Shown piece after piece: positions 1 through 7,884 of a DNA stretch of 64,000 bases; within the stretch, counting starts at the first letter, position 1; the number at the start of each line of letters is the position of its first letter. The notes beneath the pieces are model-generated. The model was given only the letters and a program-made list of their open reading frames with translations, did not search any database and was not told where the DNA came from. Position numbers and translations under genes: made by a program. Source of the stretch: Virgisporangium aliadipatigenens (GTDB lineage: Bacteria; Actinomycetota; Actinomycetes; Mycobacteriales; Micromonosporaceae); contig NZ_BOPF01000024.1 of the NCBI RefSeq assembly GCF_016863615.1, positions 109,022 through 173,021 of the forward strand, written 5' to 3'.

Positions 1-1991
1 ACGAACGCCGCGAACACCGCGATCATGATCGCCGCCGCCGCCGTGATGACCCGGCCGGTACCGGCGAGCCCCTCGGTGACCGCGCGGGAGTTGTCGCCGG
101 TGCGCAGCCACGCCTCGCGCATGCGGCTCACCAGGAAGACCTCGTAGTCCATCGAGAGACCGAAGAGGATCGCGAACATCAGCACCGGCACGAACGCGGG
201 CAGCGGCGTGTCGGTGTCGATCCCGATGAGCTTCCCGAACCAGTTCCCCTCCAGCGCGTAGGCGACGACGCCGTAGGCGGCGGCGACCGACAGGAGGTTC
301 ATGACGGCGGCCTTGATCGCCACCACGACGCTGCGGAACGACACGAGCAGCAGCAGCATCGACAGCAGCACCACGCCGCCGATGAGCAGCGGGAGCCGGC
401 TGGCGATGTTCTCGGTGCTGTCGATGGCGGTGGCCGTGACCCCGCCGACGAACACGGTCAGGCCGGTGCCGCGCACCGCGTTCGGGATGGTGGTGTCGCG
501 CAGCCGGTGCACCAGGTCCTCGGTGTCGGCGTGCTGCGGGCCGGTGGTCGGCAGCACCGTCAGGACGGCCGTGTCGCCGGCCGGATTGAGCTGGGGCGGC
601 AGGGCCGCGGCGACGCCCGGCGTCGAGGCGAGCGCACCACGCAGCGGTTCGAGGCTGGCGGCGTCGCCGGCGTTCGGGAGTTCGACGGCGAGGACGAGCG
701 GGCCGTTGAACCCGGGGCCGAAGCCGGAGGAGACCATGTCGTAGGCCTTGCGGTGCGGCGTCTCCGCGAGGGCGTTGCCGGCGTCCGGAAAGCCGAACCG
801 CACGCCGAGGAACGGCGCGGCGAGGCCGAGCAGCACGGCGACACCCGCGACGGCGGCGAGCAGCCGGTGCCGGCGGATGAACTCGCTGAACCCGAGCCAG
901 CGCTTGCTGGGTTCCACGTGCCCGCCGACCGCGACGGTCACCTCGCGGCGCCGGCCGAGCGGCAGCCGCAGCCGGTCGACGTGCCGGCCGAGGAAGCCGA
1001 GCAGGGCCGGGAAGAGCAGCACGCTGGCCGTGACGACGACGAGCACGCCGAGGATCGTGACGAGCGCGGCACCCCGCATGAACGACAGCCCCATGGCGAA
1101 CAGGCCGAGCATGCTCACGATGACGGTGCCACCGGCGACCAGGACGGAACGTCCGGCGGTGTCCAGCGTGGCCACGGTGGCGGCTTCCGGGTCGAGGCCG
1201 GCGGCCCGCCACTCGCGGAACCGGGTGACCATGAGCAGCACGTAGTCGATGCCGATGCCGATGCCCATCATCGCGGCGAGCGAGGTGGACCAGTCGGGGG
1301 CGTCGACGAAGTTGATCAGGACGCCGGTGAACGTGCTGCTGACGGCGAGGCCGGCGACGGCCACCAGGATGGGCAGCCCGGCGGCGACGACGGTGCCGAA
1401 GGTGAGCAGCAGGATGACGGCGGCCGCGAGGAGGCCGATCATCTCGGAGCCGACCTCACCCTGCTCGGCGCGCTGGACGGGCTGGCCGCCGATCGCCGCG
1501 TCGAGCGGGCCGGCGTCGGCCTTCTCGACGGCGTCGATGATCAGCTTGGTGTCCTCGACCGGCATGTCGTCGGGGTTCGTCACGTCCAGGCGGAGCGTGG
1601 CGATGAGGGTGCGCCCGTCCTGCGAGATCGATCCCGGGGTGGTGTACGGGTCGGCCGTCGCGGCGACGTGCGGGAGCCCACGCAGTTCCCCCAGAAGCTT
1701 GTCGACCTCACCCCGAACGGAGGCGACGCCCGCGTCGGCCCGGACCACGACGTCGAGGGTGGCGCCCGACTGGGCGGAGAAGCGCGACTCGAGCAGCTCC
1801 TGGGCGGCCTTGGAGTCGGAGCCCGGCGCGGAGTAGTCGGCGGTGAACTCGCCGCTGTACGCGTTGGACAGCCCGACCGCCGCGCCGAGGATGGCGAGCC
1901 AGAGCACGAGCACGAGGCCGCGCCGCCGGAACGCGAAGCGGCCGAGCCGCCCCAATGGTCCGATCTTCGGAGGATCGTCTGTCGTGCTCAT
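1..1991 (-). CDS. MMPL-family RND exporter, C-terminus cut by window edge
   Basis: Membrane exporter of the MMPL/RND superfamily, which uses the proton gradient to move lipids or hydrophobic compounds. About 663 residues are visible and the gene runs off the left edge; full-length relatives have roughly 700-750. The N-terminus has a basic stretch, then a hydrophobic helix and a periplasmic loop. A first block of five or six membrane helices follows, containing the GIGIDYVLLMVTRFRE motif typical of the family. After a second extracellular loop the pattern repeats (GLSMDYEVFLVSRMRE near position 110). The ATG at 1991 has GGGAGG a few bases upstream. It is divergent from a TetR-family gene 140 bp away, the usual arrangement for a drug or lipid exporter and its repressor. 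The substrate cannot be read from the sequence. Confidence 0.9.
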   Translation of the reverse strand, partial: MSTTDDPPKIGPLGRLGRFAFRRRGLVLVLWLAILGAAVGLSNAYSGEFTADYSAPGSDSKAAQELLESRFSAQSGATLDVVVRADAGVASVRGEVDKLLGELRGLPHVAATADPYTTPGSISQDGRTLIATLRLDVTNPDDMPVEDTKLIIDAVEKADAGPLDAAIGGQPVQRAEQGEVGSEMIGLLAAAVILLLTFGTVVAAGLPILVAVAGLAVSSTFTGVLINFVDAPDWSTSLAAMMGIGIGIDYVLLMVTRFREWRAAGLDPEAATVATLDTAGRSVLVAGGTVIVSMLGLFAMGLSFMRGAALVTILGVLVVVTASVLLFPALLGFLGRHVDRLRLPLGRRREVTVAVGGHVEPSKRWLGFSEFIRRHRLLAAVAGVAVLLGLAAPFLGVRFGFPDAGNALAETPHRKAYDMVSSGFGPGFNGPLVLAVELPNAGDAASLEPLRGALASTPGVAAALPPQLNPAGDTAVLTVLPTTGPQHADTEDLVHRLRDTTIPNAVRGTGLTVFVGGVTATAIDSTENIASRLPLLIGGVVLLSMLLLLVSFRSVVVAIKAAVMNLLSVAAAYGVVAYALEGNWFGKLIGIDTDTPLPAFVPVLMFAILFGLSMDYEVFLVSRMREAWLRTGDNSRAVTEGLAGTGRVITAAAAIMIAVFAAF

Positions 1992-2049
1992 GGTTGCCTC
2001 CCGCAAAGCTCCGTCATTCTCGTTACGCACCTTCACTGCGTTACGCCTC

Positions 2050-2080
2050 ATAACAAACACGACGCCGCTTCACTTGTCAA
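2050..2080 (-). promoter_or_regulatory. candidate promoter for the MMPL gene
   Basis: On the minus strand TTGACA (2080-2075) is followed after 19 bp by TGTTAT (2055-2050), about 60 bp before the MMPL start. The spacer is longer than the usual 17 bp. Two copies of CGTTACGC (around 2023 and 2038) sit just downstream and could be TetR operator half-sites. Inference from sequence only. Confidence 0.4.
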
Positions 2081-2131
2081 GCTTCTTCACGCATGTGACG
2101 ATGCTTAACGCAACCGTTACCGGGAGGTCCC

Positions 2132-2857
2132 ATGACAGCCGCCCAGCGGGCCGCCCCCCGCAGAGAGCGGGCCCGAGCAGCCACGATCGAGGAGATCAAG
2201 CAGACCGCTCTGCGCCTCATGCACGAGCAGGGCACGCTGAGCGTGCGCTTCACGGACATCGCCCGCGCGATGGACATGACGCCGCCGGCGCTGTACCGGT
2301 ACTTCGCCGACCGGGACGTGCTGCTCTGCGCGCTCATCACCGATGCCTACGACGCGCTCGGCGAGTACGTGGCCGAGTGCCGCGAGGGCGCGCCGGTCGC
2401 CGACCTGGCCGAACGGTGGAAAGCCGTCGCGCAGGCCTACCGGGATTGGGCGCGGCGCGAGCCGGAGCAGTTCATGCTCATCCTCGGCATGCCGCTGCCC
2501 GGGTACGCGGCCCCCACCGACGGCCCCACCACGGAGGCGGCGAAGCGCGCGATGGCGCAGCTGCAGTCGCTCTTCCACGAGGCCAACGCGCAGGGGGCCC
2601 TCCGGCCGCCGATCGTGGCGGAGGTGAGCGCGGCCGTCGAGGAGTGCGCCGCGATGAAGAACGCGGAGTCGCCGGCCACCGTGTCGCCGGCCCACTTCCA
2701 GGCGATGCTGCACGCGTGGGCGTCGCTGCACGGGTTCGTGATGCTGGAGATCAACGGACACTTCGACTGGATCGGTGAGGCAGCGCGCGACGCGCTCTTC
2801 CTCGGCCAGGTGCGGGCCATCGCCCACGCCGCCGGGATGCCGGTCCCGGACGCGTAG
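2132..2857 (+). CDS. TetR/AcrR-family transcriptional regulator
   Basis: Predicted DNA-binding repressor of 241 residues. The N-terminal helix-turn-helix (about residues 18-64) shows the typical core, with SVRFTDIARAMDMTPPALYR followed by YF and a D-rich turn. The C-terminal ligand/dimer domain contains WARREPEQF and resembles the WHG-type TetR C-terminal domain, which is an inference from the pattern. The start is supported by GGGAGG about 7 bp upstream of the ATG. It is transcribed divergently from the MMPL exporter, and the shared 140-bp region is the likely operator. The simplest reading is local control of that exporter. Confidence 0.9.
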   Translation: MTAAQRAAPRRERARAATIEEIKQTALRLMHEQGTLSVRFTDIARAMDMTPPALYRYFADRDVLLCALITDAYDALGEYVAECREGAPVADLAERWKAVAQAYRDWARREPEQFMLILGMPLPGYAAPTDGPTTEAAKRAMAQLQSLFHEANAQGALRPPIVAEVSAAVEECAAMKNAESPATVSPAHFQAMLHAWASLHGFVMLEINGHFDWIGEAARDALFLGQVRAIAHAAGMPVPDA

Positions 2858-2871
2858 CGGCGAATTGCCGG

Positions 2872-2903
2872 ACCCGTGGCGGCCCCCCAGGACCGCCACG
2901 GGT
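2872..2903. terminator. bidirectional hairpin terminator
   Basis: A perfect 11-bp stem, ACCCGTGGCGG (2872-2882) with CCGCCACGGGT (2893-2903), and a 10-nt loop. It lies between the convergent ends of the TetR and PAS-LuxR genes. There is no U-run, as is common in actinomycetes. Confidence 0.65.
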
Positions 2904-2922
2904 GTCTCCACAAGGCGGACGA

Positions 2923-3588
2923 CTACATCAGCGCGTCCACCGACACCCGCGGAGGCCAACGGCCCGGGGTGAGAATTCCCAATGCGTACGCACGCGCCAC
3001 CAACGCCGGCCGGTTGGGTGCGTTGACCCTGCGCAGCAGCGACGCGACGTGGTACTCGATGCCCTGCGGACTGAGGTGCATCTGTGCGGCGAGGTCGGCG
3101 GTCGAGGCCCCGGCCGCCACCCCCTCCAACACCCGGGCATTGCTCGCCGTCAGGGCGAACAGGTGCCCGCTGCGCTTCGCCGAGAGCACGACCACGACGG
3201 TGTCGACCCGTTCAGAGCCGCGTCGTACGCCGATCGCCGTCACCCGGCATGAGAACACCCGGGGTCCCATGCCGCGCACGGTTACCACATCCGACCAGTA
3301 GGGCCGCGAACCTGCCCGCACCGCACCGAAGTTGGTGCGGAACGTCTCGCGGTCCTCGGGTCGGAGAAAATCCTCGAACATCTTGCCGTGCACTTCGGTT
3401 GCCGGCCGACCGACCTGGCGAACCAGTGCCGACGAGACGCGCTCGATCCGGCCGAACCGGTCGAGCTTCGCCATCCTGGTCCCCGACTTCGGAAAGAACG
3501 AGCGGACCAGTTCGAACGCCTCATCCGGCTCCGCGACGGAGACGGTGGGCAATGGGTGCACGTTCGAAACCATTTCGCGGCGGGCCAT
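2923..3588 (-). CDS. PAS-LuxR transcriptional regulator
   Basis: Predicted regulator with an N-terminal PAS-like sensor domain (containing DRFGRIERVSSALVRQVGRP and the F-x-D-F-L-R-P-E-D pattern) and a C-terminal LuxR/FixJ helix-turn-helix (LTASNARVLEGVAAGASTAD onward, with LSPQGIEYHVASLLRRVNAP). This two-domain order and short length match the PAS-LuxR regulators known from actinomycete secondary-metabolite clusters (PimM type); whether it has that role here is unknown. The reading frame is open back to a TTG at 3636. I chose the ATG at 3588, but a GTG two codons upstream and an ATG five codons downstream are also possible, because no strong ribosome-binding site decides. The gene points away from the protease gene and may share its promoter region. 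Confidence 0.8.
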   Translation of the reverse strand: MARREMVSNVHPLPTVSVAEPDEAFELVRSFFPKSGTRMAKLDRFGRIERVSSALVRQVGRPATEVHGKMFEDFLRPEDRETFRTNFGAVRAGSRPYWSDVVTVRGMGPRVFSCRVTAIGVRRGSERVDTVVVVLSAKRSGHLFALTASNARVLEGVAAGASTADLAAQMHLSPQGIEYHVASLLRRVNAPNRPALVARAYALGILTPGRWPPRVSVDALM

Positions 3589-3824
3589 CGTCACGCAGCG
3601 ATGATTGCCCGACCAGGTGTCCACCGAACAGATCAATCGGTGCTCAACCCTTGGGGGGAGCCGCTCACTTCAGAGCTCACCGGTCGCCGCACGCTACCAC
3701 AAAGTGACGGTCGGCTAAGTCCCCCTTTGGAGGACCCCGGTATCAACCACACGGTCGTTCGTTCATGGCGGGCGCACAGCTCGGTTACAGGCAACCACCA
3801 GCCCCGACGCCGACAGTCGGGAGC

Positions 3825-4688
3825 ATGACCGAGCACCCTTACACCTTCCCGTCGCAGCGCCCCTCCGCGCTGATCCCGCCGGCCCCGACGCCGGTGTACG
3901 CCCCGGCCGCGCCGCGGCGGCACCGGTGGACGCGCCGGGTCGCGGCCGCGTTCGCCGTCGCCGCGCTGGCCCTCGGGGGCGGCGCCGCGGGCGGTGCGAC
4001 CGCCGTGCGCCTCGGGCAGGAGACCGTCGCCGTCGCCGGCCCGGTCTCCGCCGCCACCGCGACCCGGGCCGCCTCCGGCGAGCGCAGCCTCGCCGACGTC
4101 GCCGCCGCGGTCGCCCCGTCGGTCGTCGCCATCACCGTTCAATCGTCCGGGGGAACGGCCGAAGGCTCCGGCATGGTGCTCACCGCCGACGGCGACATCC
4201 TCACCAACGCGCACGTGGTCGGCGACGGCGGCCGCATCACCGTGACGTTCGCCGACGGGCGCAGCGTCGCCGCGAGCGTCAAGACGGTGGCCACCTCCAC
4301 CGACGCGGCCGTCGTCCACGCCACCGGCGTCTCCGGCCTGACCCCGGTGACCCTCGGCGACGGCGGCGATCCGGCCGTCGGCGAGACCGTGCTGGCGTTC
4401 GGCAACCCGCTCGGGCTCGAGGGGAGCGTCACGTCGGGAATCGTCTCGGCGACCCATCGGGACGTCTCCGGCAGTGGCGGCGACACCACCATGACCGACC
4501 TGATCCAGACCGACGCCGCCATCAACCCCGGCAACTCCGGCGGCCCGCTGGTCGACTCGTCCGGCCGCGTCATCGGCATCAACACCGCCGCCGCGAGCAC
4601 CTCCGAGGAGGGCGGCAGCATCGGGCTGGGGTTCGCGATCCCGATCCGGTCCGCGCTCTCCGCCGTGGGCTCCGGGGGAACGTCATGA
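3825..4688 (+). CDS. membrane-anchored trypsin-like serine protease (HtrA/DegP-like, no PDZ)
   Basis: Surface protease of 287 residues. A basic, proline-rich N-terminus is followed by one hydrophobic anchor (about residues 38-62), then a trypsin-fold domain. The catalytic triad is visible: H130 in LTNAHVV, D160 in STDAAVV and S238 in GNSGGPL. DegP/HtrA proteins normally carry one or two PDZ domains after the protease; here the protein ends right after the protease domain. The start was chosen because GGGAG lies 4 bp before the ATG at 3825; an upstream in-frame ATG at 3765 has no such support. The last six bases overlap the end of the convergent glycosyltransferase gene. Probably envelope protein quality control; the substrate is unknown. 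Confidence 0.88.
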   Translation: MTEHPYTFPSQRPSALIPPAPTPVYAPAAPRRHRWTRRVAAAFAVAALALGGGAAGGATAVRLGQETVAVAGPVSAATATRAASGERSLADVAAAVAPSVVAITVQSSGGTAEGSGMVLTADGDILTNAHVVGDGGRITVTFADGRSVAASVKTVATSTDAAVVHATGVSGLTPVTLGDGGDPAVGETVLAFGNPLGLEGSVTSGIVSATHRDVSGSGGDTTMTDLIQTDAAINPGNSGGPLVDSSGRVIGINTAAASTSEEGGSIGLGFAIPIRSALSAVGSGGTS

Positions 4689-5804
4689 CAGCCGCGCCGG
4701 CACCGCGGTGTTCGCCACGGCCAGCGTCGACCAGACCGCGCACATCGTCTCCGCGATCCGGTCCCAGGAGAACTCCGTGACCGCCCGGTGCAGCCCGCCC
4801 GCGGACAACCGGCGGGCCAGGTCCGGGCGGCGGCGCAGCAGGTCGAGGCGTTCGGCCAGGGCGGCGGAATCCCCGGCGGGGAACGTCAGCCCGGTCCCGC
4901 CGATCACGTGCGGGATCTCGCCGACCTCGCTGCCCACCACGGGCACGCCGCACGCCATCGCCTCCACGAGCACCCGGCCGAAGCGCTCCCGTTCGACCGA
5001 GGGAAGGACCAGCGCGTCCATCCGCGACAGGCACGCGGGCCGGTCGGCGGGACCGGTCGGGCCCTGGCGGAGGACCCGGCCGGGCCGGCGCCGCGCCGCC
5101 TCGTCGACCAGGTCGGACCGGCTCCCCGCGCCGACGAGCAGCACGTCGCAGTCGACCCGCTCGGCCGCCGCCAGCAGGACGGCCACGCCCTTGCGCTCCT
5201 CCAGCCGCCCCACGAACCCGGCCGTGAAGCGCCCCGACGGGGGAGCCACCGGCGCCGGCGTGAACAGCGCGGTGTCCACGCCCAGCGGCACCACCGTCGC
5301 CGGACCCTCGTAGCCCTTGGCCCGCAGCACCGACAGCGCCGCGTCCGTCACCGGGAACGCGTGGTCGACCGCGCGGTGGGCGGTGCGCTCCAGGCGCGGG
5401 AACGGCCGCGGGAAGCGGGTCACGACGTTGCGCGCCGCGTAGAGCGTGATCGGCACGTCCGGCCAGCGGCGGCGCAGCCGGATCGCCTGTGCCGTCGTCA
5501 GAAAAGCGGCCTCGCCGATGACGTGCACGACGTCCGGACGTTCGACGGGCAGCCGGCGCATCGTCGCCGGGCGGAACACCAGCGACGCCGTGTGCCCGGT
5601 GCGGTTCGCGCCCATCAGGTGCGGCACGACGTGGTGGCGCAGCCACGGGAACCGTTCGGAGAGGCGGGCAAGCTCGGCGACCGTGCCCGTCGACACGTCG
5701 GCGGCCAGCACCGTCACCGCCATCCCGGGCCGGGCGACCAGCGCCGCGAACATGTCCGTCCAGTGCTCGGTGCGCTGACCGACGACGGTTATCAGTACGT
5801 GCAC
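4683..5804 (-). CDS. glycosyltransferase family 4 (GT-B fold)
   Basis: Predicted cytoplasmic glycosyltransferase of 373 residues that moves a sugar from a nucleotide donor. The N-terminal acceptor half starts with MHVLITVVGQRTEHW. The C-terminal donor half has GFVGRLEERKGVAVLLAA, the D-A-L-V-L-P-S segment and an E-x7-E-like motif (GRVLVEAMACGVPVVGSEVG), as expected for GT4. The GTG start at 5804 has GGAG 8-9 bp upstream. It is the last gene of a minus-strand set with a second glycosyltransferase, a methyltransferase and a flippase, so it most likely helps build an exported polysaccharide or glycolipid. Confidence 0.88.
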   Translation of the reverse strand: MHVLITVVGQRTEHWTDMFAALVARPGMAVTVLAADVSTGTVAELARLSERFPWLRHHVVPHLMGANRTGHTASLVFRPATMRRLPVERPDVVHVIGEAAFLTTAQAIRLRRRWPDVPITLYAARNVVTRFPRPFPRLERTAHRAVDHAFPVTDAALSVLRAKGYEGPATVVPLGVDTALFTPAPVAPPSGRFTAGFVGRLEERKGVAVLLAAAERVDCDVLLVGAGSRSDLVDEAARRRPGRVLRQGPTGPADRPACLSRMDALVLPSVERERFGRVLVEAMACGVPVVGSEVGEIPHVIGGTGLTFPAGDSAALAERLDLLRRRPDLARRLSAGGLHRAVTEFSWDRIAETMCAVWSTLAVANTAVPARLS

Positions 5805-5841
5805 GGGATGCGCTCCAACGCTTCGGGGTCGTGGGTCGGCC

Positions 5842-7008
5842 TCACGGCAGCAGCCCGTCGAGCAAGCCGCGCAGGCGTTTGCCGCGGTTGGTCCAGCTGT
5901 TGCGCGCGGCGGCCGCCCGGCGCTGGCCCACCCGCGAGTCCCGCAGCGCCTCCGCCACCGCCGCCGCGAACGCCTCCGGCCCGGCCGCGATCCGTACCGG
6001 GCCGGGCCGCTTCACCAGGGCCGGCAACGGCGTCGCCACGACCGGCTTGCCGAGGGCGAGGTACTCGAAGAACTTCTTCGGGTGGGTGTGGTCCGCCCGA
6101 CCCCCGACCCGGTACGGGATGAGCCCCACGTCGCAGCCCCGCAGCAGCGCCGGCACGTGGTCGAACGCCACCGGCCCGGGCAGCCGCACGTTCGGCAGCC
6201 GGCGCAGGAGCGCCCGCGCGCCCCGGGTCGACGGCCCCGCCAGCACGAACGTCCACTGTGGACGCATCCGGGCCACCTCGCTCACCAGGTGGCCGTCGAA
6301 CGTGCGTTCGTCCACGGTCCCCACGTAGCCGAGCACCGGCCCGGTGGCGGTGAGCCGGCGCACCGGCCCCACCGGCGAGAACCGGCGCAGGTCGCAGCCG
6401 TTCGGCAGGACGACCACGGGCCCACGGGTGCGGGGCAGGCGCGAGGGCAGCGCGGCCGAGGAGGCCAGCACCAGGTCGGCCGCCCCGACCGCGCGGTCCC
6501 ACGCCTCGCGCCGCCGCCGCCGGTGCCACCGCCCGGCGAACGTCCAGTCCAGATCGGTGGCGTCGTACACCACCGCCGCCTCGTCGAGCCCGCCGATCAT
6601 CGGTGCGGCGAGGTCCTCGTCGATCCAGAGCACCCGCCGGCCCGGCCGTTCGTCCAGCCAGCCGCGCAGGGCGCCGGCGGCGCAGCGGCGCACCATCGCG
6701 TTGGCCGCCGCGACGTGCCGGTGCGCGGGCATCGCCACCGGAACGGTCGCGTGCCACACGTTCAGGCCCACCGGCGTGACGACCAGGCCGCGGCGCGGCC
6801 GCGGGTCGGGCGGGTCCACGAAGAGCACGCGCCGGTCGACGGCCAGTTCATGGGCGAGGGCGTGCTGGCGGTGGGCGCCGCCGCGCCAGGGGATGCCGCT
6901 GCACATCACCACCCAGTCCCGGGCCGTCTGCCGCAGCGGGGTGTCGGTGCGCGCCGTGTCCCCGCGATCGCGGTCGACGGTGGCACCCACTCCACTGTGG
7001 ACGGTCAT
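5842..7008 (-). CDS. glycosyltransferase, GT-B fold (GT4-like)
   Basis: Glycosyltransferase of 388 residues. Visible landmarks are a VVYDATDLDW segment, VVLPNGCDLRRFSP at the interdomain region, LGYVGTVDERTFDG in the donor domain, and HPKKFFEYLALGKPVVATPL, the usual nucleotide-sugar-binding region. The frame is open far upstream. The ATG at 7008 is chosen because it overlaps the stop of the methyltransferase as ATGA, giving translational coupling. Its coding sequence carries two copies of the GTCCAC-W-GTGGAC palindrome (6251-6263 and at its start, 6990-7002). It probably acts in the same polysaccharide pathway as its neighbours; donor and acceptor are unknown. Confidence 0.87.
   Translation of the reverse strand: MTVHSGVGATVDRDRGDTARTDTPLRQTARDWVVMCSGIPWRGGAHRQHALAHELAVDRRVLFVDPPDPRPRRGLVVTPVGLNVWHATVPVAMPAHRHVAAANAMVRRCAAGALRGWLDERPGRRVLWIDEDLAAPMIGGLDEAAVVYDATDLDWTFAGRWHRRRRREAWDRAVGAADLVLASSAALPSRLPRTRGPVVVLPNGCDLRRFSPVGPVRRLTATGPVLGYVGTVDERTFDGHLVSEVARMRPQWTFVLAGPSTRGARALLRRLPNVRLPGPVAFDHVPALLRGCDVGLIPYRVGGRADHTHPKKFFEYLALGKPVVATPLPALVKRPGPVRIAAGPEAFAAAVAEALRDSRVGQRRAAAARNSWTNRGKRLRGLLDGLLP
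6251..6263. repeat. palindrome GTCCACTGTGGAC inside glycosyltransferase gene
   Basis: Perfect copy of a 13-bp palindrome that recurs in this window, also perfect at 18538-18550 and 33083-33095 and near-perfect at about ten other places. In this gene it is read as PQWT, using CCA and CAG codons. Confidence 0.6.
6990..7002. repeat. palindrome CTCCACTGTGGAC at glycosyltransferase start
   Basis: Copy of the recurring palindrome, one base off, placed 4 bp inside the start of the glycosyltransferase gene. A related but weaker copy (GGACACAGTGGAC, near 7813-7825) sits at the equivalent place in the next gene upstream; both proteins begin MTVH or MTMTVH. Confidence 0.5.
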
Positions 7009-7838
7009 CGGGAGTCCTCCGGGCGGCGGGCCACGAGGCGCAGCAGGTCGCCGAGGCGGGGATGACTGACCCGGGCCGAACGGGCGGCCACCGCGTCGGC
7101 CACCACCAGGTCCCGCGCGCGGCGCATCCGGGGCAGCGGCCGGCAGTAGTAGCGGGAGAAGACGGTGTCGTACTTCTCCACCAGGAAGCCGAGGTCGATG
7201 AGGAGTTCGACGAGGCTCCACGGGGTGAAGTGCCAGCGGTGGCGCTCCGGTTGCCACGCCGGCCAGTGCGCGCCGAGGCGCTGCGCGGCGGCGGAGGCGG
7301 CGTTCGGCACCTCCAGGAAGAGCCGGCCGCCGGGCACCAGCGCCGCACGGGCCGCACTGAGGAACGTCCGCGGGTGCGCGACGTGTTCGAGGACGTGGAA
7401 CGCGCACACCGCGTCGACCGGCTCGACCGACGGGGCGACCGCCTCGAAGTGGCCCTGCCGGACCGGCATCCCGAGCGACTCCACGGCGTAGTGCGCGGAG
7501 ACGGGGGAGACCTCGATGCCGGTCGCGTCGATGCCGGCCCGCCGCGCCGCCGCGAGGAAGTAGCCGCCGGCGCAGCCCGCCTCCAGCAGCGTCGCCGGTC
7601 GGCAGTGGGCGCGCACCCAGCGCAGCCGCCGGCCGGCCTCGTAGCGGCGCTGCGGCGCGTCGAACCGGTCGTCGTGGCCGTCGCCGCGACGGGTGACGTC
7701 GCCGTGCCGCTCCCGTGCGGCGGCCGGGTCGGCGCTGGTGTGGCCGAGCCCGCATGAGGCGCACTGCCGCACGGCGCCGTCGAGCAGCGACCGGTGCGGC
7801 CGCGGACCGCACAGGACACAGTGGACGGTCATCGTCAT
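7005..7838 (-). CDS. class I SAM-dependent methyltransferase with N-terminal zinc ribbon
   Basis: Predicted methyltransferase of 277 residues. The first 35 residues hold a CxxC...CxxC pair (HCVLCG and QCASCG), a zinc ribbon often found in sugar or natural-product methyltransferases. The Rossmann core follows with the SAM-binding glycine motif LLEAGCAGGYFL, then an acidic residue in GIEVSP and a post-I segment with FHVLEHVAHP. The ATG at 7838 has GGAGG 6 bp upstream; an ATG two codons later is the alternative. It sits 46 bp after the flippase and overlaps the next glycosyltransferase by 4 bp. It probably methylates the sugar or lipid intermediate made by this cluster. Confidence 0.87.
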   Translation of the reverse strand: MTMTVHCVLCGPRPHRSLLDGAVRQCASCGLGHTSADPAAARERHGDVTRRGDGHDDRFDAPQRRYEAGRRLRWVRAHCRPATLLEAGCAGGYFLAAARRAGIDATGIEVSPVSAHYAVESLGMPVRQGHFEAVAPSVEPVDAVCAFHVLEHVAHPRTFLSAARAALVPGGRLFLEVPNAASAAAQRLGAHWPAWQPERHRWHFTPWSLVELLIDLGFLVEKYDTVFSRYYCRPLPRMRRARDLVVADAVAARSARVSHPRLGDLLRLVARRPEDSR

Positions 7839-7884
7839 GGGTTCCTCCGGGGACGGCGGGCGACGGGTCGCGGGTGGGCGCTGC

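Noticed and set aside
301..2108. Long open frames on the plus strand across the MMPL gene
   Set aside because: They are GC-bias shadows; the minus frame has the MMPL family motifs and a good start.
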